From: Bacteroidota bacterium
GTDB lineage: Bacteria; Bacteroidota; Bacteroidia; NS11-12g; UBA955
Assembly: GCA_963169345.1 (NCBI GenBank)
Contig: CAUJCT010000053.1
Location: 1 to 64,000 of the forward strand
Direction of reading: 5' to 3'
DNA length: 64,000 bases
Part shown: piece by piece, positions 35,194 through 45,032 of the stretch
How positions within the stretch are numbered: the stretch's first letter is position 1
Layout: each line of letters opens with the position of its first letter
Notes under the pieces: model-generated
Database searches by the model: none
Seen by the model: only the letters and a program-made list of their open reading frames with translations
What the model was told of the DNA's origin: nothing
Position numbers and translations under genes: made by a program

Positions 35194-37179
35194 ATGAACC
35201 AAAACTTACGAAATTGTCTCTTTCTATTCTCATTTCTAATTCAATTCTCTATTGTATTAGCACAAGATACCATAGCTCCGGTTATTACACTCAATCCTCA
35301 TAATTTAGGCTGTATTGAACTCAATTGCACTAATCCTGATTGGGTCGATCCAGGTTGTAAAGCTATTGACAATGTTGATGGCGATATCACCAATACTGTG
35401 ATGATATATGGAAACGTAAACACCCGAAGAATTAATAAGTACACTATAACCTATATAGCTAAAGACAAAGCAGGAAATGCTGATACGGCCTATCGTTATG
35501 TCTGTGTCGAAAATACAAAGGGTCCCTTTATGCCTCCCTATTCTTTTAAACCCAATGTCTATAGAAATGGTGATGAATTTCTATTTACAACATATCAATT
35601 ATCCCCAACTCGGTTTTACCATAAATGGTTACTGGATGGTGACACTCTACAATCAAAAACCAATGAAATAGCCTTAACATATAAATTAAAAGACAACAAT
35701 CAACATGAAATTTGTATTTTGGAGAACTATTGCAATTCTGATACTCTAATCCGCTATTGTTCCCAATTCTCTGATACGACAAGTCAACACACCTCCAGAT
35801 GGATATATGCAGATGCATTTCGCGATAATGACAAGAACTGTAAAATTGACAAAGGGGATGAACAGATGTTTGTTTTTAGCGGCATAATTATACATGATGA
35901 CACAGGACATTATATACCCTTAATTAGCTCGTTTGAAGGAAAAAGCAGTTTTGGGTTTATTGATACAGGCAAATACTATTTCATCAAATTAAAAGATAAT
36001 TATATTAATGATACATTAAATGATATTTGTCTAGCCAGAAGTAAAACTATATTACCTCAGACTTATCTTGATACTGCATTAAAACTAACATTTGCGTTCA
36101 ATTGTAAATCAAATGTCGGCGATTACAATCTGGACAAGTTGAATTTGTATGGAAAAAATTTCCCGGGTCAAAAGTCGACATTATATGCCTGGGTCAACAA
36201 TTTAAACAACAACAGTGCTTCAAACTGTGGGCATCCCGATACAGGTCGGGTAATCTTCACAATTGATGGTCCCGCCAGGTTTATAGATTATTATCGGAAT
36301 GGTTATACCCATGATACCATAAGTGATAAAAGATTTTCTTTTAAACCTTTACAATTAAGCAATATCCCCCATTTTAAAGGTTTGTGCCCAATCATTCAAG
36401 TAGATACAAATGCTCAGATGACTGACTCTATTTTAGTAACAGCTTATATTGAGACCAATGCCATTGAAAGTAATAAAAATAACAATTCCTATTCAAAATA
36501 CTTTAAAGTAAACAATTCGTATGACCCAAATATGAAAGAAGTTGATAAGGAAATTGTAAGTCCAGGCTTCAAAGAACCACTTCATTACACTATATATTTT
36601 CAAAACACGGGCAATGCAGAAGCTATTAATATTAAATTACTGGATACGCTCAGTCAATCGTTAGATACTTCAAGTTTTGAATTTATTTCATCAAGTCATG
36701 ATGTGAATGTGTATCAGAATGGTCATTATCTGAAATTTGATTTTAAAGATATTTACCTGCCCGACAGCAATTCGGATGAAGTGGGTTCTCATGGTTATGT
36801 GTCTTATGTAATTAAGCCGCTTCAAGGCATGATTAAAGCAAGTTCAATTAAAAATACAGCCTATATCTATTTTGATTTTAATCCACCGGTCGTCACTAAT
36901 ACTGCCATTACTACTGCAGTTGAAGACATAACAGACCTCAAACTTCAGCTTTACGAAAATCTGAGAATTTACCCTAATCCGACTACTGGTATTTTATATA
37001 TAGATGATCCAATAGCAATCTCCAGAAATTATATTGTGAGGGACTTCTCAGGACGAGTGATTCATAATGGAACCTGTAACGGCAATACGATTGATTTGGG
37101 AACTTTAAGCACTGGTATTTATACAATTTCTTTGCAAACAACCCTTGGTACCATACATTTCAAAATAGTTAAAATGTAA
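35194..37179 (+). CDS. T9SS-sorted Ig-like repeat surface protein
   Basis: 661 residues: Sec signal peptide (about 1-23, ending IVLAQ), then an Ig-like DUF5011-type domain (DTIAPVITLN ... VDGDITNTV ... YIAKDKAGNADTAYR, about 24-110). A middle region is unassigned. A DUF11/DUF7619-like domain (YDPNMKEVDKEIV ... LHYTIYFQNTGNAEA ... NTAYIYFDFNPPVVTNT, about 445-575) follows. The T9SS type A sorting domain (IYPNPTTGILYIDD, VRDFSGRVI, STGIYTISL) is about 590-661. Probably a surface-exposed adhesin-like or structural protein. Its stop abuts the convergent regulator gene with no spacer. Confidence 0.85.
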   Translation: MNQNLRNCLFLFSFLIQFSIVLAQDTIAPVITLNPHNLGCIELNCTNPDWVDPGCKAIDNVDGDITNTVMIYGNVNTRRINKYTITYIAKDKAGNADTAYRYVCVENTKGPFMPPYSFKPNVYRNGDEFLFTTYQLSPTRFYHKWLLDGDTLQSKTNEIALTYKLKDNNQHEICILENYCNSDTLIRYCSQFSDTTSQHTSRWIYADAFRDNDKNCKIDKGDEQMFVFSGIIIHDDTGHYIPLISSFEGKSSFGFIDTGKYYFIKLKDNYINDTLNDICLARSKTILPQTYLDTALKLTFAFNCKSNVGDYNLDKLNLYGKNFPGQKSTLYAWVNNLNNNSASNCGHPDTGRVIFTIDGPARFIDYYRNGYTHDTISDKRFSFKPLQLSNIPHFKGLCPIIQVDTNAQMTDSILVTAYIETNAIESNKNNNSYSKYFKVNNSYDPNMKEVDKEIVSPGFKEPLHYTIYFQNTGNAEAINIKLLDTLSQSLDTSSFEFISSSHDVNVYQNGHYLKFDFKDIYLPDSNSDEVGSHGYVSYVIKPLQGMIKASSIKNTAYIYFDFNPPVVTNTAITTAVEDITDLKLQLYENLRIYPNPTTGILYIDDPIAISRNYIVRDFSGRVIHNGTCNGNTIDLGTLSTGIYTISLQTTLGTIHFKIVKM

Positions 37180-38187
37180 TTACCCATTTTCTACTATCTG
37201 CCTCAAATCATTCATTTGTTGACGCATAAGTTTGAAAAACTGAGCCCTCTGCTTCTCACCCACCTTTGATATCAAGGTCGATTTACTTATCAGATTTTTT
37301 TGCCAACTATCAACTTGCTCATTGAAAAAACGATTTCCTGTACGCATATAGTTAAAGGTGTTATAACCTATATAACTGGCTTCTTTGTGCTCTCCTTTTA
37401 TATAAACGGTATTGTTGCCAATCATGAGTTCGCTGGCATACAACACATATTCAGCCTGACTGATTTGACCTGTACGGTTGTTTATTTTTTTACCTTCTTC
37501 TGCCTGCAGTTGAATTGTATCAACCAGTTTATCCATCTCATCAAGAAGTTCAATAGCCGTTACTTTCTCACGAAAAAATCCTGACTCCCAATAAAATCTA
37601 AATTGTTCAATCGTACTCTTCATAGTATCACTGTTCCAGATTTCAATGGATCGGACATTCAAAAAAAGTTGAGAAATTTTAGCTGCTGTATCATGCCAGG
37701 ATTCTGGTAAATGAACATCTTCAATCTTCAATCTTTGCATTTCGGGAACATTCAATATCGATTTCGACCAATAGCTCATTTTAAACCTGGCTATGGCCGG
37801 AAATAGCAAACTATAAAATACCGGCAAATCTTCAGCAGCATATACAATCTCCGATTCTTCAAATTGATGTAACCAGCTTAAGTCTCTGTACAGACCATCG
37901 AGATACTGAGTAAAACTATTGATTTCACTACTAAGTTTATTGGTCCTGAACGTAACTGCCTCTGTAAAATTGGCAGATAACGATTCCAATGGCACATCAA
38001 AATGATTGCATAAAGTGAGTGTCTCACTCAATGTAAACTCCGTTTCACATCTCAATCGTCGGTACGAACTATCGGCACTAATCCCTAAAACCTCCGATAC
38101 TTCATCTGCAAGATTGTAATTAGACGGAATGGCTTTACGAAGTGTTTCGACAAAAAATGCCTGCACACTTTGTTTATCAGTTTGCAT
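37180..38187 (-). CDS. Predicted transcription regulator with N-terminal HTH
   Basis: 335 residues. The first about 60 residues read as a Cro/BetR-like helix-turn-helix (LADEVSEVLGISADSSYRRL, then FTLSETLTLCNHFDVPLESL). The remainder is a mostly helical domain of unknown type with many aromatic residues (YLDGLYRDLSWLHQF, FYWESGFFREKVTAIELLDEMDKL). Similar architecture is frequent in Bacteroidota, with unknown ligands. It is divergent from an outer-membrane-protein gene, and the two -7 boxes are adjacent, so it may regulate that gene and itself (inference). No DNA-binding motif beyond the HTH. Confidence 0.65.
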   Translation of the reverse strand: MQTDKQSVQAFFVETLRKAIPSNYNLADEVSEVLGISADSSYRRLRCETEFTLSETLTLCNHFDVPLESLSANFTEAVTFRTNKLSSEINSFTQYLDGLYRDLSWLHQFEESEIVYAAEDLPVFYSLLFPAIARFKMSYWSKSILNVPEMQRLKIEDVHLPESWHDTAAKISQLFLNVRSIEIWNSDTMKSTIEQFRFYWESGFFREKVTAIELLDEMDKLVDTIQLQAEEGKKINNRTGQISQAEYVLYASELMIGNNTVYIKGEHKEASYIGYNTFNYMRTGNRFFNEQVDSWQKNLISKSTLISKVGEKQRAQFFKLMRQQMNDLRQIVENG

Positions 38188-38219
38188 AAATTTAATTTTA
38201 GTTCCCCCTTATGTTCAAA

Positions 38220-38236
38220 CAAATATAGTACTTTTG
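38220..38236. promoter_or_regulatory. Back-to-back divergent -7 boxes
   Basis: The minus-strand box TATATTTG (CAAATATA at 38220-38227) for the regulator and the plus-strand box TACTTTTG (38229-38236) for the outer-membrane gene are separated by one base. Two polymerases cannot occupy both; the sequence between the genes is therefore a likely switch. Confidence 0.55.
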
Positions 38237-38250
38237 TCTATTTAGCAACC

Positions 38251-39063
38251 ATGAAGTACATTATTTGTGTTATGCTATTGTTTTGCAAGCAGTTGTATTC
38301 AGGTACTGATAGCACAACCAGAAACTGGAGTATTAAAGGATATGATTTCAAGTTTGGAGGTATCTTTATATATGGCAATAGTTCTCAATTTGTTAATGCA
38401 TTGAAACTCGGCATTCAGGGTGATAATATCAATAAATTCAACTTTGATAATACTTACCTGGATTCCAGCCATGACGGTATTTATTCGCCTGTAAGAATTC
38501 GTTTAAACACCGTTTTTAGCAATAACAAGACTTATCAATCATGGTTATTTAATAAAATGGAAATAGGTGTTGGTTTGGCCTTTGAAATTCAAAATTCAGG
38601 TAATATTTATAATAAATATAAAAACATACAGTACTCAAATTATCCAAATTCAAATCTTGAAGGTTCTGCAAGTTATTCTTATCAATGCGAAGGCTTGGAA
38701 GTCAATTATCAATTTTCGAGCAAACCATTCTTGAAACGCCTTGCAATTATTGGTGGTTTGAATACATCGATTGGACTGAACACCTACAAAAGATATGATG
38801 ATATTATCATTAACTCATCAGATGTAACCTCCGAATTAAATCAAAGTTTTAGTGTTCCTTACATAAATATTTTTGCCAATCTTGGCTTTAAATATAATTT
38901 CACCTGCGAGTTAAATTTTTTCTCTCAAGCTGAATCCGGCCTTATTATGTACGGCAGACAGATTGGCGGTAAATCACGTTTTGATGGATTTTGCTTTGGT
39001 TTGAGATATAAAATCATAGACGAACAAGACAGAGCTCAATTCAGACAAAGCTCTTTCTGGTAA
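38251..39063 (+). CDS. Predicted outer-membrane beta-barrel protein
   Basis: 270 residues with a Sec signal peptide (MKYIICVMLLFCKQLYSG). Strand-like alternation with Gly/aromatic residues follows (KGYDFKFGGIFIYGN, KMEIGVGLAFEIQNSG, AIIGGLNTSIGLNTY, FCFGLRYKI), ending in FW rather than the usual terminal Phe strand. No family assigned. The ORF can be read from 38170, but the -7 box at 38229-38236 and the good signal peptide place the start at 38251. Followed by a strong intrinsic terminator. Divergent from the HTH regulator. Confidence 0.65.
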   Translation: MKYIICVMLLFCKQLYSGTDSTTRNWSIKGYDFKFGGIFIYGNSSQFVNALKLGIQGDNINKFNFDNTYLDSSHDGIYSPVRIRLNTVFSNNKTYQSWLFNKMEIGVGLAFEIQNSGNIYNKYKNIQYSNYPNSNLEGSASYSYQCEGLEVNYQFSSKPFLKRLAIIGGLNTSIGLNTYKRYDDIIINSSDVTSELNQSFSVPYINIFANLGFKYNFTCELNFFSQAESGLIMYGRQIGGKSRFDGFCFGLRYKIIDEQDRAQFRQSSFW

Positions 39064-39071
39064 ACACAAAT

Positions 39072-39103
39072 AAAAAAGCCCGACATCCATCGGGCTTTTT
39101 TTA
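39072..39103. terminator. Intrinsic terminator between barrel gene and katG
   Basis: AAAAAAGCCCGA pairs with TCGGGCTTTTTT across loop CATCCA. A and T runs on both sides make it usable from both strands, ending the barrel gene and the convergent katG. Confidence 0.85.
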
Positions 39104-39127
39104 TATTAGAAAACCTTAATTAAAACA

Positions 39128-41449
<2,322 letters not shown>

Positions 41450-41455
41450 TTATGG

Positions 41456-41463
41456 CAAATTTA
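41456..41463 (-). promoter_or_regulatory. -7 box of katG
   Basis: Minus-strand TAAATTTG, exact consensus, 21 nt upstream of the first ATG. No convincing OxyR, PerR or Fur site was recognised nearby. Confidence 0.55.
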
Positions 41464-41627
41464 GAGTAGTAAGCTCCCCCGTGAACATCAATAATAGCAA
41501 TATGATATTACTTTTATTTATAAAACATTAAAATAATATTTGTTTTAACAATAATACTTACAACTTTGTTTGTTGATACATAATCACTGAATCATTTAAT
41601 AAATATGTAATTACATTAAGAATTTCC

Positions 41628-41635
41628 TATTTTTG
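41628..41635 (+). promoter_or_regulatory. -7 box of barrel/GDPD operon
   Basis: TATTTTTG is followed after one base by an ATG (41637) and after seven by a second in-frame ATG (41643). A transcript beginning about 4-6 nt after the box would start between them and make the second ATG the usable start. Confidence 0.55.
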
Positions 41636-41642
41636 AATGTCA

Positions 41643-42329
41643 ATGCGGGATAACAAATACTTGAAATTTCTTATTTACTTCATTTCTGTGATAAGCAGTT
41701 TTAAATATAGTCATGCTGCTGAAATTCCTTCTGACAGAATTATCAAGCTCGATTTGGCATCAGTCTACAACACTTTTTTTGATATCAGGAGACAATTAAG
41801 AGTTGGTCTTGAGTATCAGATAGAATTCAAAAATAATTTACAACACACCTTTCATTTAGATTTTGGACAGTACGATCACTATAGTTTTAACAAATATCAC
41901 GACTTCTTTAACCAAAACTCCGGCTTTTATGCAATCCGTCAAGATGTTAGAACTTTTGGAGCTCATTGTCTATATGGCTTAAAATATACTTTTAAAAAAA
42001 GTGAAAGTCGAAAATTTCATTACTTTTCCTGTTTAGTTTCTGACTTCAACTTTTTTAAAAAACATATCAAAACTTTTAATGAGTTAAATTCTGAGAAAAG
42101 TATAGAAAATAATCATCAGTTCAGAATAGGTCTGGGACCTGAAATAGGTATTGAAACCAGATTATACAAAAGATTTAGTTTAGAAATTAAAACAGCAATT
42201 CTATTCAATCTGATAACTGTTAAATCAAAAGAAGACTCTCCTAATATTAAACCATACAAGGCCTTATGGTATGATGTTCAGCATACTTACTGGCTTATCC
42301 CAAGAATCAATCTTTGTTATGCATTATAA
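41643..42329 (+). CDS. Predicted exported beta-barrel-like protein
   Basis: 228 residues with a signal peptide (about 1-24, ISVISSFKYSHAAE). Body of alternating strands (LRVGLEYQIEFKNN, HTFHLDFGQYD, FRIGLGPEIGIETRL, FSLEIKTAILFNLI) typical of small outer-membrane proteins; no family assigned. The start at 41643 is preferred over 41637 because of promoter spacing. Its end overlaps the GDPD lipoprotein gene by 11 bp, so the two are co-translated. Confidence 0.6.
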   Translation: MRDNKYLKFLIYFISVISSFKYSHAAEIPSDRIIKLDLASVYNTFFDIRRQLRVGLEYQIEFKNNLQHTFHLDFGQYDHYSFNKYHDFFNQNSGFYAIRQDVRTFGAHCLYGLKYTFKKSESRKFHYFSCLVSDFNFFKKHIKTFNELNSEKSIENNHQFRIGLGPEIGIETRLYKRFSLEIKTAILFNLITVKSKEDSPNIKPYKALWYDVQHTYWLIPRINLCYAL

Positions 42330-43164
42330 GATAATATTTTCCATCTTGCTATCATTAATAATTGCTTGTAAAAAGAGTGAAGTTATAAATGATGATTCAA
42401 GATATGGAACAAAAATTATGATTCTGGGTCATGCAGGAATGGGTATGTATTACAACTGGCCATCTAACTCAAAAGAGTCGATAGAAGCGTGTATAGATAT
42501 TGGTTGTGATGGATCCGAAATAGATGTACAAATGACACTCGATTCTGTACTGGCTGCATACCATGATCAGGATTTAAGCACTCAAAGCAATTGCTTCGGT
42601 CAGATTTACAATCATCATTGGAGTGAAATTGAAAATTGTGAACTAAATAAAGCTTTATATAAAGGCAAATTCATAAAACTGGAGGCACTTTTTGAATCAC
42701 TTAATAATGTACAGGATTTGTATTTCAGTTTCGATTGTAAACTAAATGCCAATGTCAGTAATTTTAATGCATATCAATTGCAATTTATAAGAGCGATAAA
42801 GCGACTTGGGGATAAATTCAACAACAGTAATCATTGTTTTATAGAAGGACCAAAAGAATTCTTAAATCTTGCCATAATAAATGGACTAAAGAATCCATTG
42901 TTCCTTATATCCAATAATGATGATCATCCATCTGATACTTCTAAAATAAATCAATTCTTCGGTGTTTCAATTCCTGATGAAAGCAGCGATGCAGACTTAA
43001 ACTATGCCTATACGCTCGGAATAAGAACAATGGTTTGGGCGCCTCTTAACTATACTCAAAACAAAGATGTACTGTCAAAAAAACCTGATATCATTCAAAC
43101 TGATGACCCTATAAGTCTACTAAAATTATGTAACAGATTTAATTACGAATCAGTTAGACCATAA
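42319..43164 (+). CDS. Glycerophosphodiester phosphodiesterase-like lipoprotein
   Basis: 281 residues. Lipoprotein signal with lipobox LIIAC, Cys17. TIM-barrel GDPD family with the catalytic opening GHAGMG (family HRG, here Ala replaces the Arg), the metal-binding acidic motif SEIDVQMTLD and the second His in AAYHDQDL. Terminal QTDDP stretch as in the family. It may hydrolyse glycerophosphodiesters or a related sugar-phosphate diester in the periplasm. The missing Arg makes activity uncertain. The ORF opens at 42271, but the lipobox and the overlap with the upstream gene place the start at 42319. Confidence 0.8.
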   Translation: MHYKIIFSILLSLIIACKKSEVINDDSRYGTKIMILGHAGMGMYYNWPSNSKESIEACIDIGCDGSEIDVQMTLDSVLAAYHDQDLSTQSNCFGQIYNHHWSEIENCELNKALYKGKFIKLEALFESLNNVQDLYFSFDCKLNANVSNFNAYQLQFIRAIKRLGDKFNNSNHCFIEGPKEFLNLAIINGLKNPLFLISNNDDHPSDTSKINQFFGVSIPDESSDADLNYAYTLGIRTMVWAPLNYTQNKDVLSKKPDIIQTDDPISLLKLCNRFNYESVRP

Positions 43165-43223
43165 ATTATATTATTGAATATCTGCATCTTATAAATTTTA
43201 TAAAACTTTATTTTCAGTAATTA

Positions 43224-43253
43224 TTGAAAGTTTGAAAACTTATTGTATGTTTG
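43224..43253 (+). promoter_or_regulatory. gbsR-type regulator promoter
   Basis: TTG at 43224-43226, a 19 nt spacer and TATGTTTG at 43246-43253, then four bases and a GTG start codon. A frame from the ATG at 43243 would place the -7 box inside the gene. Confidence 0.6.
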
Positions 43254-43257
43254 TACC

Positions 43258-43767
43258 GTGAAACTCGAAGAAGCAAAAGCGAAATTTATTGAAGCATGGG
43301 GTACTTTAGGTTCTCAATGGGGCATTAATCGCACCATGTCACAAATACATGCTTTGTTGTTGGTTTCACCCGAAGCTCTGTCTACAGAAACTATAATGGA
43401 GCAGCTCAACATCAGCAGAGGCAATGCCAATATGAATATCCGGGCGCTTATGGATTGGGGCTTAGTCAATAAAGAATTAAGACCTGGCGACAGAAAGGAA
43501 TACTTCAAAGCCGGGAAAGATATGTGGGAAACAGCAAGAAAAATTGTAGCGGAAAGAAGACGACGCGAAATTGCACCAGTGCTTGACTTACTGAGTCAAT
43601 TAAATACCGATAAAATTAGTGGCGACAATCAGGCTGAATTGGATGCATTTAAATCAGGCGTCAAAGAAATAAGCGATTTTACAGGCAAAGCTAATGACCT
43701 CGTTGAAAAATTTGTAAAGTCTGATCAAAACTGGTTCTATAAAACATTATTGAAGTTGGTGAAGTAA
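43258..43767 (+). CDS. GbsR/MarR family transcriptional regulator
   Basis: 169 residues. Winged helix-turn-helix with the GbsR pattern: KAKFIEAWGTLGSQWGI (about 7-23), the recognition region LSTETIMEQLNISRGNANMNIRAL (about 41-64), then wing RPGDRKEYFKAG. The C-terminal helical region may dimerise. GbsR proteins in other bacteria control osmolyte or choline uptake and membrane genes. The start is GTG (43258), set by the promoter. Three short membrane-protein genes follow on the same strand (57 nt gap and overlaps), which are candidate targets. Otherwise no clear ligand. Confidence 0.85.
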   Translation: MKLEEAKAKFIEAWGTLGSQWGINRTMSQIHALLLVSPEALSTETIMEQLNISRGNANMNIRALMDWGLVNKELRPGDRKEYFKAGKDMWETARKIVAERRRREIAPVLDLLSQLNTDKISGDNQAELDAFKSGVKEISDFTGKANDLVEKFVKSDQNWFYKTLLKLVK

Positions 43768-43824
43768 AATTTTTTTGGCTATTATGTTTCATTAATTACT
43801 GAAAATACAAAAACAAAGAAAACC

Positions 43825-44202
43825 ATGAACTATAATATACTCTCCTATTCGATTTATCTTCCGGTGACATTTTACCTCACTTTCGTTGTTGGTAAAATAT
43901 GCTTCACTAATGGAGAAATCTATCTGCATCGAATAATGAACGACCACCCCGACAATGTCAAATCCATTAACAGGTTATTGCTAATCGCCTATTATCTTTT
44001 TAATCTAGGCTATGCAGCCATTATGCTAAGTCACTGGCCAGTCATTGACAACATATCACAAAGTATATTAATAGCTTTTAATAAAATCGGACTGATATTA
44101 TTTATCCTGGGCATTTTACATTACAACAACATGCTGATGACTTACTATCTCAGCAAAATCATTCATAAACAAAAATCATTAACTAAATCCCAATCATTAT
44201 GA
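43825..44202 (+). CDS. Small membrane protein, paralogue A
   Basis: 125 residues, three to four hydrophobic helices. The opening YSIYLPVTFYLTFVVGKICFTNG and the motif NRLLLIAYYLFNLGYA recur in the next gene (GIYLPVSILLTLYVAHHLFKNG; NRLFKVGFYLLNIGFA), so the two are tandem duplicates. Function unknown. It follows the GbsR gene by 57 nt; the ATGA overlap with the next gene indicates co-translation. Confidence 0.75.
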   Translation: MNYNILSYSIYLPVTFYLTFVVGKICFTNGEIYLHRIMNDHPDNVKSINRLLLIAYYLFNLGYAAIMLSHWPVIDNISQSILIAFNKIGLILFILGILHYNNMLMTYYLSKIIHKQKSLTKSQSL

Positions 44203-44582
44203 ACCATTCAATCACCCTTCAGGCTTATGGCATCTACCTTCCAGTTTCTATCCTTTTAACTTTATATGTTGCGCATCATTTATTTAAAAATGGAAGAGTT
44301 TTTATGTTGGACATTTTCAACGGCAGAGAGGAAATTGCATTCGCAACCAACAGATTGTTTAAAGTTGGATTCTATCTGCTGAATATAGGATTTGCTCTTC
44401 TAATCCTTCAGTTCTCCGTCGAGCTTAGCAATCGCCAGATTATGATCGAAAAACTCAGTTATAAGTTAGGTGGTTTCTCGATTTATCTTGGCATCATGCT
44501 CTTCCTAAATCTCTATTTGTTTTTCAGAGGCAAACGCAAAGCTAAAGAAGCACGCAATGTTCACATCAACCTTAATGCATAA
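44199..44582 (+). CDS. Small membrane protein, paralogue B
   Basis: 127 residues, four hydrophobic helices and a basic tail (FRGKRKAKEAR). A paralogue of the preceding gene with about a third of positions identical by eye. ATG overlaps the upstream stop by 4 bp. Two such copies side by side suggest a heteromeric membrane complex or recent duplication. Function unknown. Confidence 0.75.
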   Translation: MNHSITLQAYGIYLPVSILLTLYVAHHLFKNGRVFMLDIFNGREEIAFATNRLFKVGFYLLNIGFALLILQFSVELSNRQIMIEKLSYKLGGFSIYLGIMLFLNLYLFFRGKRKAKEARNVHINLNA

Positions 44583-44584
44583 TT

Positions 44585-44968
44585 ATGAAAACTTATTCTA
44601 AAATCCTGTTGGTGCTGATACTCATTATGGATATATGCACCATAATTGGAATCTTAAATTACAATACAAGTTACCATGACGCAACATTTGTAGTTTTTTG
44701 GGCTAACTTAATACTTGGACCAGCACAATTCATCCCCGCTCTGGTCCTTTTATTCACTGCACAAATCAGATCGGCTTTACTAGTTGCTTATATCCTTATT
44801 TCGATTGCTTTAATAAGTTTAACTTTCTATTTCATTTACCAAATGAACATAAACGATTATTTTAGAGACGATCTAATGATGTCTATGTTTACTTGCTATG
44901 GATTAGCCCATTTCTACCCAATTATTATTCACAGTGTATATCCAAAAAAGATCAGCTTTCTAATTTAA
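44585..44968 (+). CDS. Small membrane protein, unrelated to A and B
   Basis: 127 residues with about four helices (LLVLILIMDICTIIGIL, FWANLILGPAQFIPALVLLF, AYILISIALISLTFYFI, and a weaker last one). No sequence kinship to paralogues A/B apparent. It begins 2 nt after gene B and ends the GbsR-led run at a strong terminator. Function unknown. Confidence 0.72.
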   Translation: MKTYSKILLVLILIMDICTIIGILNYNTSYHDATFVVFWANLILGPAQFIPALVLLFTAQIRSALLVAYILISIALISLTFYFIYQMNINDYFRDDLMMSMFTCYGLAHFYPIIIHSVYPKKISFLI

Positions 44969-44977
44969 GTGTTGTAT

Positions 44978-45018
44978 AAAAAAAAGGGAACAGATATCTA
45001 CATCTGTTCCCTTTTTTT
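44978..45018. terminator. Intrinsic terminator, bidirectional
   Basis: GGGAACAGAT (44986-44995) and ATCTGTTCCC (45002-45011) with a six-base loop, flanked by A8 and T7. Serves the GbsR operon and the convergent T9SS gene. Confidence 0.88.
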
Positions 45019-45032
45019 ATATCATTTAAAAC

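Noticed and set aside
41521..41547. Fur/PerR-type box upstream of katG (TAAAACA...TGTTTTA)
   Set aside because: The arms are short, AT-rich and too far apart to match the known PerR or Fur consensus.
43243..43257. ATG start of the GbsR gene
   Set aside because: It overlaps the promoter TATGTTTG; GTG at 43258 starts the domain.
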